A stretch of DNA of 64,000 bases from Marchantia polymorpha subsp. ruderalis (Eukaryota; Streptophyta; Marchantiopsida; Marchantiales; Marchantiaceae): NCBI GenBank assembly GCA_037833965.1, contig AP031351.1, positions 18,240,501 through 18,304,500 of the forward strand, in the 5' to 3' direction. Below the pieces are notes generated by a model. That model saw only the letters and a list, made by a program, of their open reading frames with translations, ran no database searches and was not told where the DNA came from. Numbering within the stretch: position 1 is the stretch's first letter; every line of letters starts with the position of its first letter. A program made the translations under genes and the position numbers. Shown piece after piece: positions 25,513-37,300 of the stretch.

Positions 25513-25935
25513 TCAGTAGCGACGCTCATAGTATGGAGGTGGCTGCCAGGGAGCATGAATATAACTATGAAATGGTATAGCAATAAGGAGGCCTATGATG
25601 ATAACGAAGAGAAACATTGATGTGGCGGGATCTTGCATCATTGACTCCACGATAGGAGAGTAAGAAATGCGCGGTCCTGGCGCATTCACTTCAGGCATAC
25701 CCACCGCATGAACGATCAGGAATATGCAAACAGGAATAAGGAGGGCGCCCAAGAAAAAGTGAGACTGTATTGACTCCAGCGTGTGCTGCATGTAACTTGG
25801 ATCCACTTCGAAGAAATTCGAGAAGCTCAACATCACCCCAACTATTGCCAAGATGACAATGGGAATTATTGGAGAAGGCCCCTCCTGGGCCATAGCCATT
25901 TGCCTTCCTTCAGTTGCCATTCCCTCTCCGTCCAA
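25513..25935 (-). CDS. Small three-helix membrane protein, function unknown
   Basis: A 140-codon single-exon frame. Three hydrophobic segments are clear: about residues 23-42 (IIPIVILAIVGVMLSF), 60-79 (FFLGALLIPVCIFLIVHAVG) and 105-124 (TSMFLFVIIIGLLIAI). The N-terminus is short, acidic and Met-rich, with in-frame Met at positions 1, 6, 13 and 15. The tail is aromatic and Pro-rich (APWQPPPYYERRY). No signal-peptide cleavage pattern is obvious. The overall look matches short conserved plant membrane proteins without a known role. The strong hydrophobic periodicity and the lack of disrupting stops in an ordinary-GC island support a real gene. The first Met is chosen for length; Met-6 is the main alternative. 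Confidence 0.65.
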   Translation of the reverse strand: MDGEGMATEGRQMAMAQEGPSPIIPIVILAIVGVMLSFSNFFEVDPSYMQHTLESIQSHFFLGALLIPVCIFLIVHAVGMPEVNAPGPRISYSPIVESMMQDPATSMFLFVIIIGLLIAIPFHSYIHAPWQPPPYYERRY

Positions 25936-28330
25936 CTCTGCGATTCAAATAATCTGTGTCCTCGGAACAAGATCGGCTGTGCTCTCCAACTCGGTCACAG
26001 CAGAATGCGATTTTGAGCCTACTTTCGATCCAGCTGTTGATGGTAAGCTCAGGGCGCATGCACACACGAGTACACTGTTTCGAAAAGTACTTCAATACGC
26101 GACCAAGATGCACCAAACGATTTCAGATCAGCTCAGAAACACAGAATTCCCTCTTTCTTCTCACTAACCCAGTAGCACCGCCAGCGACGTCCAAGAACGA
26201 GTCGGAGCGGAAGCACGCTACACACCACTCCTCAAACGACCTCGAAACAGTGAGAGTGATAGTCGGGATGCGAGAATGAGCCCAACGCTCGGTTCAATCG
26301 ACCAGCTCCCTTTCTGCCGTACAATACACGCAGCTCGAAGGTCTCTCTTCCGCAAATTTTGCTCACCTTTCTACAGCTACGACAGCGATAAGCGCTCCGT
26401 CGAATCTAGAGTCCGTCCGCGACCTGGTGACCAAAGGAGGGCCTGACCAGCCAACACGTTATCAACATCCGACTCAAGCACCGAAAGCAAAAGACTCGTG
26501 GATGTCAATGCTGACTACAGTAGTGCGTGCAAGGGAGGGGCGGGTGGTGGGCGGGCGCTGCAAAATTTCGCCTCCGAGTCTAGAGATCCGCGTGCAGGAG
26601 ACGGCCAGGGACAGACACTGTGAGCGGCAGTAAAGTACCGCGATCATCCGCTTGTGCTTATCGCAAACCAGCGCCAGTGGCAGGGAGCGCTAAATCTGCA
26701 CTTAGAGAGCTTAAGATTCTCACACGACGACCACTTTATCCATCCACCGATGTCTACAGCTCCGGGCAGCGTGCGCGTGGTACGAAAATGCGAGCCCGCG
26801 CCCCGCGCCTTTACAAAGAAGCGCGCCTGTGGAGCCCGGCCGTGCAAGTGTGAACCTCAAGTAAACCCCCCGCTGCGACCCGGGTATCGGGTTCTTTTAA
26901 ATTACAGTTGCGGGTGCAGATGCGTCACATGCTGACTTGACAAGTCGAGGTGGGGCCCACCACGGACGCCATTCCACGGAGCGTGTAAGTCCGAATATGG
27001 AGTTAACGGTTAGCTCCAACGAGATCCCGTAGAGCTCCCTACACGGTGGAGGAGTTGTTGACCCTGGTTCGGTCGCCGAGCAATGGGAAGGCCAGTAAAG
27101 TGCGCGTGGGCGTGAAACAAGTGGAGCAAGCACCTGAAGCCTGACACGAGTCTGGGATCGCCTGGACTGGTCTCATGATCGACCAAGTGTGGTCCCGCTG
27201 CGTGTCTCTGAGACAAAAAGAAATCAATTGTGGTAGGCCGATCGTTTTCGCATTCGCGCTTGCCGCATCGTGCAATGCTTTGCTTGTTCTCCTTGTTTTT
27301 TCCTCAGACTGGACACGGGCACGGCACACCTGCTCTCTCTAATACTCTTCCCAAGATTGTTTTCAAGCTGCTTCAGAGACCGCAAGGAAGAGACCTTGCG
27401 GATGATGATGATGATGATGATTAACACTGAAGCGGACAGACCTAAGCAGATCACGATGACCAGATGACCAGAAGGCGATAAGGTCTCCAGTAGTGCGTCA
27501 GGGATGATGCGTTCGAGATTCAGAATTCCGTTTGTCTGCCTGTCCAAGACAGGCCTCCAGCAGACCTACTCCCAGTTTGGAAGGAGGAAAGTGAAACGCA
27601 CGATCCTGGACTGCCCGTCATCTGCTTCACCAGCTGAGCTGCCGGACAAAAGTTACAACAGAATGCGGTTTCACCTCGTAAATCAATGTTTTGGATCGTC
27701 GACCGGAGTTGGATTCAGGTGTAAAAACTTGGACCTATAACTACTCCAGACACTTTACGTGCTGCAGCCTGCAATCTTGTCGTTTGGTTTACAATCAATC
27801 GGAGAGGCTTCTGAACAGACGGCTTCTCTCGAAGGTTGTCCCTTCGAGACAACGTGCGGAGATGTCACTTGTTCGCAAGGTTTCTGTGACTTCCAGACTC
27901 TAGTAGATTCGACCGGCGAATGATCGAACCAAACAGCCACAGAAAGCTCCTCACTCTCCTACCAGACAATGAAAAGATTCCTGATGAGGGGGGTTTTGCC
28001 ACATGCTTCCCTCGCACTTTCATTAGTCTCGTAGAGAACTTTTGTTCACCATGAGTTGCTCCACTGCTGGGTTTCCTACTGGTATCTCAAACGCTTCACA
28101 ACATGATGGGACGCCGAAGTGGGCAGATTGCAACCACTCTAGCCATTCTTTCCTGTCTTTTTCCGTCTTGTTCTCTACTTTGGTTCCATGCCCGATTAGG
28201 CCCCGCGGCTTGAAAACAATACTCACCCGCTGTCTGTCAGGCATCCCAGACACATCTAATCTGATGAAGAGAGAAATAGCAAAAATAAAATTCGTTTCTA
28301 CTACCGAAATTTTTTGGAGTAGACTCAATA
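25936..28330. other. GC-normal upstream region, no confident gene
   Basis: This holds the presumed 5' UTR and promoter of the membrane-protein gene (25,936 to about 26,700). Many overlapping open frames occur on both strands, but none shows a recognised domain, splice structure or sustained coding bias. A hairpin followed by a GAT repeat lies at 27380-27421. Confidence 0.4.
27380..27421. repeat. Hairpin plus (GAT)n microsatellite
   Basis: CCGCAAGG and CCTTGCGG form a perfect 8-bp stem with a 6-base loop (27380-27401). Its 3' arm runs directly into seven GAT units (27401-27421). Non-coding as far as can be seen. Confidence 0.7.
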
Positions 28331-31300
28331 AATTCTGAGTAAGGAATGATAGCTATTAATATGTGCAATTTATGAGATTTGCAAGTTTATATCGACCATC
28401 AAAGTATCATTATATTTCATACTGATTTATCTATTAAATATTACTTTACTTTTAATTTTAGATGGTATAAACACAATTTTTAAATCTAAAAGCTATTGAA
28501 AGGTAAATGAATTTCCTCCATAATTATCTACACACTCCTTATGTTTCAGTAGTTACAACATTGTTTTGAAACAACTTGAAAAGTAAAATTTAACAGCATA
28601 CTAAAATCATATTCGGCAAAAAATATTTGATCAGATATTTGACTATATGATGAAAATGTTTTAATATGTGAGGTGAATGTATAAATTGGAGGTATAGATT
28701 ACGTAGGTCATGACCCTATGGAAACTGAATATTTAGCGGCCAAAGAGTAACAAAGCGATCAATTTGATTCAATAGCAAAGTACAAATGTGAATGGTGGTT
28801 ACTGAAGTAAATTACACATTCATCGATGATTCATGTCACAACTGCTACAGTTTATAAGTTACACATACATCTCATCAAGAACAGTATGTATGATCCATTT
28901 TCAAAACCCATTGTTGGAATAACAATAGGTTTACGACGGGTCTGTTTGAGTAATAAATATCTCTCCCAAAAATAATGGATACCGGGTCATATTGATAAAA
29001 GTTGCATACCTAAACATATATATCTGAAAATAAATAAATAAATAAAATTACGATATTCGCAAGAAAACCTGGAGTTGAAGAGGTATTTGCGAATTGATAT
29101 GAATGCAATAATGCCGGGTCAGGTTCTTTGCATATTATCGCAAACCGTACATTTAAGAAATCAAACGGGTGACAGGGTAGCCCCATTGGGTCTTCTGCAG
29201 TGGTATACCTGATTTAGAGCACTCAATCCACACTAACAAGTTCGACCGCGAAGTTGTGAGAAATGTAGTGATTAGATCAACTATCCTTTTCCAGACGACA
29301 CTGCGGGACGCCTTCGGATCTGGGGATCCTTGTTATGAATAGATCTCTAACCGTCTGCGTCTAGCGAACATCCTCTTCCGCATATGTTTGTGATTGTTGG
29401 TCATGAATGTGTCGCCGCGTGGGATTTCGTCCGATTGTTTGTTAAATAATTTGCACCATGAATCCGCCATGAAATTTGTGGTGCAGAGATTTTAACAACG
29501 CTCGAACTAAATCCTTTTCGTGAACCATAAGTTTGTCAACCATAGGGAGCGTTTGTATCTACCGACCTGGTTCTGAGAGATTGACTTCACACTCAGGTCA
29601 GTTGTTGTTGTTTGGGATGTTGACATTTGTCTCATCAAACATGATGTGCTGAATCCCGAGCAAATCATATTTGTGGTAGTGAAAGTGGAGACCCGTTCAT
29701 TCAATTTTACTATGTGTTGAACAGTTGTGACAGGTAATCAGCCGAGCAGACAAGCAATATAAAAATCTTTGGCACATTGAAGATTTTTTTAGAAATAATG
29801 GCATGTACGAGGGGGAAGGACTAAGTCCATTCTAGTTGACAATTTAGAACTAGGATGAACGACACTGATTGGGTTAACGTTGCGGCTTACAAGGGACATG
29901 GAGGAGACGAATTCGCGAAGGGGACAGATTAAAAATTTGAACACTGAAGTGGGAGCTAAATTGCCCGGGATCGAAATAGCGGGATTTTGAATCTACATGT
30001 GTGTGTTCACACACCTGTCGTCTGGGAATTAATTTCTCGTTCTTTTTGAGAAGAAAAGTCGTAAGACTCTGGAAAGTAATCCGACGACTGAGTATTGATT
30101 GAACAAAGCAGGAAATCTATGAGGAGAAAGAAGAAGATGATATGCATTTACCTTCAAGATTACGGTTGATTGAAAAGAGATTAGATTAAAGCCAGAATAC
30201 AAGACTAGAGAGAAACAGAAGTTTACCACGAAGATAATTGTTGAGGTGTTCACACAGTTCACATAACTGAATCAATGATCAGTTGTGTTGGACGAGGAAG
30301 TGTATATAAGGAAGTCGTTCACATCTGACAAGCAATGGAGTGTGCATGATTAAAACTGGTTGTTTCTTGAGGTTGCCCTGCATGCCGTATTCAAGATGAT
30401 GGTGTGCGTGGGAGTTGGTAGAAGGAAGAAACGTGCCTCTCGCCGTTAGTTTTCGTTGAGCTGCGAGACAGTCACGGAAGAATAGGGTGAATGTGGCTGG
30501 GTGCAGGCTCCTATTGCTCTGTAATCCAGTCTGTTTTCTGACAGCTCAAAGGGTAGTGGGATCAATTTGCGAATAACACGAGAGACAGCTTTCAGGCGGA
30601 AAGCGCTCTATGGTGAAGCATTCTTTTACGGATTTGCTTACATCTGCAGCATGCGTTTGTAATTTAATTGCTGCCGTTTTCTGGACTGCGGATTAGTGTT
30701 GGATAATTCTATAAGTCTGTACAGCGTTTGAGTTTCGCTTAATGCTCACACACATTTTCCCTATTAAAAAGTTTTTGTCGTTTGCATTGCGTCTTCATCT
30801 TCATCCTGAGCCAATGCAGAATTCCAAAGTCTGGTTAGTCGAAGTTTAGTAAGAAAGCGACTTTCACCATTTCGATACTTGTTTCCCTTTTTTCTCGTTT
30901 TACTTCACCACTCGCCTTTGTAGAAAGACAGAACTCCTATCTCTCCTTCCAGGGGCTGTTACTTGATCACTATTCTTGCACTCTTCAGCTTTCTTTTCAT
31001 CACTACGTGTCACACCGCATTGACACTCGGAATTGTTTCGCATGCTTCCCTGAAGAAGCAGAAGACTCACGGCCAATTCCACTATTTTCTGATTTTCTTT
31101 TTCTTTTCATGAATGTACGATGGAACTCTTCCAATCTATCATCATTCAGGGAATCAAGGGTTTAAGAATCACGAATGCTCACCTTTCGTAAGGTTTCCTC
31201 TAGCTTTTGTGATGTTCGGTTGTTTCCTCGTGTTCATCACTTGGAGGTCTCCGTACTCAGTTGGAGAAGGATGTGAGGGATGACGTCAAGAAGTAGCCCT

Positions 31301-31393
31301 TGCGCTTGAGCTGGATGTCATTCCAGTTTAGCTGGTAGGGTGTTAAAGGCGCCAGAGTTGTTTACAAGTCCAAGATTCAAAAGCAGGTGAATT
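28331..31393. other. Upstream region of the kinesin gene
   Basis: 28,330-29,100 is AT-rich and featureless. From about 29,100 the composition rises. No protein gene was recognised; frames such as 29507-29704 minus and 30029-30262 minus have no domain. The last kilobase should contain the kinesin promoter and 5' UTR. Confidence 0.4.
30302..30309 (+). promoter_or_regulatory. Possible TATA box for the kinesin gene
   Basis: GTATATAAGG lies about 1.09 kb upstream of the start codon in otherwise mixed-composition sequence. The distance would need a long or spliced 5' UTR, so this is only a candidate. Confidence 0.2.
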
Positions 31394-34300
31394 ATGGCGA
31401 GCATGGAGCAGGATAAGAAGGAAAAAGTTTATGTGATAATTCGTGTCCGGCCATTAAGCAGAGAGGAGGCCACGGCGAGGAGCCCTTGGAAGCTTTCTTC
31501 CAAATGCATCGCTTCAAACAAGACCTGTCGACCATCCGTGCCGAGCCATTCCTACACATTTGGTGAGAATTCACTCTTGATATCGACTTTTTGCTCTATT
31601 TCTAACTCTGGAAGGTTTGAAACAGTGGGAGCCAATTGAGATGCGTTTGAGAGCAATTGTAATTGAACCCCAAACCGTTTGAAAGAACTCAGATCACCTT
31701 GAACTCCCTTTTTGAAATCTGAAATTACCTGAATTTACTTTTAGCTGAAGAAATAACGTTGCAATCAAAGCTTCTTTGCGCTGTCTATTCAAACCCCTTG
31801 TTAAGAACTAGATGTAACCAAAGCTCCATTCGCTTACAGTGGGGCTTTAATGAATTCATATCTTGTGATTTTGCTAAATTAACCTTACACTGCGCTCAGT
31901 TTCACCTTAAACGTGTATCCAAACTTAAATAGCATATGAGTAGCTGGCCCTGATATGCATCACGAGCCGATTTACAGACAGGATATATGGCACGAAACCG
32001 CCCACATTGGACATTTACAACGCTCATATCAAGGACATCATCATGACAACCATGTCTGGAATAAATGGTGAGTATTTCTTCTCTTGAGAACACTGTCTGA
32101 CGTTTACGTTGTTCATGTCATTCTGCTTGAAAAAGGTTGAGTGGGCAAGATCTCCAGGATTTGCTCCAGTCATTATAAGAGATGGTTTGAGAGGTGTTAA
32201 CTATGATGTCAAATATCCAAAGGGATATGATTGTAAAAACCTATATTGAGTCAGGTATATTTTGCTTTGTCTGTGTTCCTGGGGACCTAGATCACAATCT
32301 ATCCTTCAACTTTCGCTAAGGATGTCAGGGTTATCGTGGTAGTTTGCACTGTTCAATGCAGTCCATGATTTGCCATCTCAACAGAAATTCAACTTTGGTG
32401 AAGTACATGGTGTCTAATCTTACTTATTATGTACATCACTCTTCATCCCAATGCTAGGAACTGTCATAGCGTACGGACAGTCTCGCAGTGGGAAGACATT
32501 CACTTTGCGAGGATCGTCTGAAGAAGTGGGCATTCTCATGTTAGCCGTGCAGGACATATTTCAAATTGTCCAGGAGGTGGGTAACAATTGCAAAAAGTTG
32601 TGGCCAAAACCATTATGCACCGGTTATGAACAACTTTAGATTCACGTCAAACCTTGTTCTGGGCCTTGCAGTAGATAGATTAAATTTTCCAGACAAGCTG
32701 TCTTTCAAGCTTATGCCATCAATATGCTGTGAAGTGGCAAGCAGGAATATATGTCTCCCAGTCTCAATAGTCGATGGCATAGGTCTTGTAACCCATATCG
32801 AACTCTCATATTACTTCTGACGCCACGTTGAACAACACAGGCCTCCAGCAGAGAATTTCTTATTCGCATGTCCTACTTGGAGGTTGCAAACAACGAACTG
32901 AATGATTTACTGGCATCGAAGAGCCACAAGCTGGATGTCCGTGAAGATTCTGAGGCACGCGCATTTTCAACCTGTTGTCAGCCTTGGCCATAAGCATTAC
33001 TTACAGTTTAGCAATGGGATGGGAAATTGTCCATTTTTGAGATTGGAGGCCACAAGGCTGAGATGAAAGGTCCATGTCTGAGTATTTCAAAATGAAGACA
33101 AATATGTAATTAACCAGAGCAGTTCATGATACAGAATCTGTCTCTGTACAGCTTGGAGTTGTTATTACAGGGTCAAGAGAGGAAATTGTGAACAAGCCGG
33201 AACAAGTTATTTCGCTTCTTGATTTTGCAGAAGGTGAGTGAATATCTCTTTTTGGATGACCTTCATCTTGAGGGTTTGAAGAGTCCAGTGTCGTTTTGAC
33301 AGTCATTTGACCTTGAACAAAAAGTTATATTTTTGGACAAAATAGATTCTAGTCGACGTAGCTATTTCACTCACTTAATACTCCTGGTTTGAAACTCAAG
33401 CTTGTTTGGCAGCACGTCGTTCAGCTGAGTCAACTAACACGAGTTATGGGCTTTCACATTCCGTCTTTCGATTGGTAAGATCTGCACTCCCCATGATCGG
33501 CTCTGAAGACTTCAATTGACACTTTCAGAAACGAAGGTTCTCTTTGCGTGTGAATCTAGTCCCGAGCAGTTCAAAAAGCTTAAATTCTTCATCATCATCA
33601 TTTGCACCTAGGGGTCCACGATGACGATGGATGCTTTGTTCTAATTCTATGGCTTCGATACTTCTAGGGCTTTTATCTCTTGATATCTATATGAACATGC
33701 CGAGAGCAGATTTGTACGAAACTAGTTAACAGATTTGTGTCGTTTACTCTCTGTATGTGCTTTTACGAAATATTTTCCTCTCCGATCATTTGTTGTTATG
33801 TGTTCTCTGGACATTTCGAAATATTCCAGATTCTTTATGCTGCTCGTGAATCATGTATTCCTATGCATTCAAACACCTGCATTTATCCCAATATTCAATA
33901 GGTTTAAAGTTCGCGGTAACATGGTTGACGCGAGTTAATCTGCTTTCGGATTTCTTGACCTCTAATATTCTACATAAGAGCTTCAGAATTACTTTTTATT
34001 GTTTAATTATTGAATTTTAATCTTGTGTGCACACGCAGAATACACACCTGATCATCTGAATTTTGATACCGATTACTATCTGCGGGAACTATATAACCCT
34101 GCATGATGTTTACGTGAAGGCATAGTTTCAGCTGAGATATGGCGAATTGTCGCAGGTCATCGAGAGCAGCAGCCTGGAGCAGCAGAAGAATTCATTCGAT
34201 GCACATGAAAGAGATGGATATCAAATTTCTGTTCTGGTAAGAAGACTCACTCGGAGCCTCACTTCAAATCCATTATCAGAATATTTTATTTCTTTGACAG

Positions 34301-37300
34301 GCTAGGTCTCCGGCCCTCTCTCCAGGCCCTCTTTCTGCTTCTGTGTAGGAACTTTCTTTGTTTGGACATACTTCATTGTTCTCTCCAGGGCTCTCGATGT
34401 TTTAGGTCGTGTCTTAAGTTAAAGGTGTGCTATACCATATCTACAACTAGTCTGGTCCACAGTCCTAGAAAATCTCCGTGGTCTCTGGGGTTTTGAGTGA
34501 TCTTGAACCCCGAGCAGATGTTGATGGCCCCTGGTTCCTTTTCTTGCATCCGATTCGACACATACCGTACTTCCCTCTATCAGCGCGTATGCGCTCGTTT
34601 GAGTCTTTGAACCATGTTATATTTTCTGTATCTTGTACGCGCTTGTCATCCCATGGATTCTGGCTGCCTGCTTTCCATTTCCACAACTCACATGCAGGCT
34701 TCTGTCCTGGATACTCTTTGAATGTTTGTCTATAGAATCCGTCGCTTTCTTCACCAGGATGCTATGCCATGTCTCGTGCCCGTTTTTTATTACAGATCAG
34801 ACCCGAAAGTTGGCAGTTCGAATGAATCAGCTCCTATGGTTCTCGTTATGATTCCACCTCCCGGATCTCTGCTCCTGGGTCTCCCTTCCGTGTTAAGCCC
34901 TTGCGGTGGATCACGTGCTATTTCAGCTGTTTTCTTGATTTCTTGATTAGAAGAAGTTAACCTCTGGGGATTGTCCACTGTATAGGCAACATATCTGTTT
35001 TGTACTGGTTTTCCCCTTTGATAAATGCTTTCACGTTTAAGCTGACCGTCAAATTGCTGGCTATGTTTTCTCTCCGCATATTTGCATCAAAAAATGGTCC
35101 CTTGTGATTATTTGATCCCTAATAAAGTCTGCATGCAAGTATCCGAACTTTATCGTAGAGTTCTATTACCACAATGCTACTAACAGGGATAAGTTTCACG
35201 TAACAGAACCTTGTCGAAGTAGCCGCAGAGAAATCCAATCTTGGGAAGAATGAAAATTCTTCTCAAGTGGGAGTGCAACCTGACAAATGCTTGGCAGCTT
35301 TACATTCTGTCGTCAGCAAGTTGAGCGAGGGTGCTTCGATCGAGGGGTAAGTGAAATATTGGTGGTTTCTGCCGAGCTATTACCTGATTGTGCGCTCTAT
35401 ATCTTAGGCATGTGGAAGGATGATTTTCTTCCCCCGTGTGATATCATTGACGCAGTGAATGTATTCCTTCAAGAGCCAGAATCAGAAGATCTTTATACTA
35501 AAATTGAAACACGAAGTCTTTCCGTATATTGTGGACGTCAATGTTGCTTGTTGTTGGTACTCAAATCACAGTGAAATCAAGAATTAAGCAAATGCATCTT
35601 GTTGCTGACCTCGCTTAATATTAACCTAAGAACATAAGAAGCTCATGGTTTTGATGTGCAGAAATAGTGTGCCTTACGCTGAAAGTAAGCTAACACAAAT
35701 TTTGCGTCCATCACTCGGAGGGAGCGCAAGGACTTGTGTTATTTGCAATATCTCCCCAGCCATGGTCAGCAAGCATACCTTTATCTTAGGAGTCTTTTTT
35801 CTTGACATTTGCTTGTAAATGGTTGTATCGTACTTCTCTTGTGGTTAGTGCCTTACTCATATTCTATGGTAACTGGCAATTCAGCTTTATTCCAACTGGA
35901 TGTTGTTGAATTCTTTGTATTCCTTTATAAGAAACCTGCAATGTTCTAGAATCGTCTCTCTTTCAAGAGCTCAGTACTGCGAACGAATATGGTCCACTCA
36001 GAAACCATAATCCAGACCTGGGACTACAGACTGAGTACATCAGTAAAATTTCTTTAAGGGGCGTACTAAGAGTAGCTGATTTATTCTGGTTATGGTGCAA
36101 CTGGTTTCGTTGTTAATTTCAACAGGGTTTTTTGTCCACTCACCTACACATGTGTCATGGAACCGCGGTAATCGTTGTGTGGCAGGTCCATATGGATGCG
36201 ACAATTGCATCACTAGAGTTTGCTTCAAAAACAACCAAACTGCTGAACTGTTTCAAAGTGAATCAGGTATCCAGGCTTCTGCTTAACCATTGACATGGCG
36301 CGTCGGTTTGGAGGCATCTTTCTTGTTTTATCTTTTCAGCCAATTTGTAAAAGTATTGAAGGTAGGGACGATGACGACAATAACAAGAATGTCGCAATTA
36401 ATTGCTTTGTCCAAGGAGAATGTTATTTGACTGAACTGCTTAAGAGTGGTGGTAGAACATCTCAATAATATTAATTGTCAACGTGAATGAAGTGGTAGAC
36501 TCAACGAGACTGGTCAATTGACATCTGACCTCCAGTGTTATTGATGCTTCAGGTGTGCACGGACAAGGCACTGTTGAAGCGCCAAAGACGGGAAATTATG
36601 GACCTTCGTAGCAAGCTTAAAGTGAGGCGCTTTCTTCTTGCTCTCTGCTGTGGTAGTACTTATTTCAGGAACACTTTGACATATTCTAGCCCTGATTTGC
36701 GAACAGTCAGTTCAGTTATCTTTCACTGAGTCTGGTCGTCGAAGAACGTGGTACTACCTCCATCTAGAACGTTGCTTTTTCCATCCTCACACCATTTTCA
36801 ATAAAAATTACCAGCAATCAAAGTTTTTTAGGGGCAATTTCCTGTGATTGATTGCAGATTTTCAGCACATGATAAGTAAGTTGGGTAAGATGCACGTAAT
36901 CATTCGATGTCAAAACAACCACAGAAAATATACCCCTACGAGCATTTTTTTGACACTGTCCATTTCCATGATACAGGAACTTCGCTTTCCGGACCTGGAA
37001 GAGGAGATCCTTAATCGTCGAAATGCCCTACTAATGGTATTCATCTGGCCTATAAAAGAAGTTCAAGAGAATTGGGTCATTCTTTGGCGGCAAAGTATTC
37101 ACCTTCGCTTTCGTTAAGTTATTCAAACAAAATCTAGGATGTTTAGGGGAAATTACGTTTTCGCATTTTCATTGTAAGTTTGTGAGTTTCATTTTAGGTT
37201 CATTGGTTCCTAATTGTTATTGTATATTTGCTTGTGGGCTAGATTGAATTAGAAAGAGAGCAGATGTCTTTAGAGCTCTTTGAAAGGACTCCTTCAAGCT

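Noticed and set aside
34400-35150. Open frames within the large kinesin intron 7
   Set aside because: They do not match any missing part of the motor, and the flanking exons already join in phase with correct spacing.
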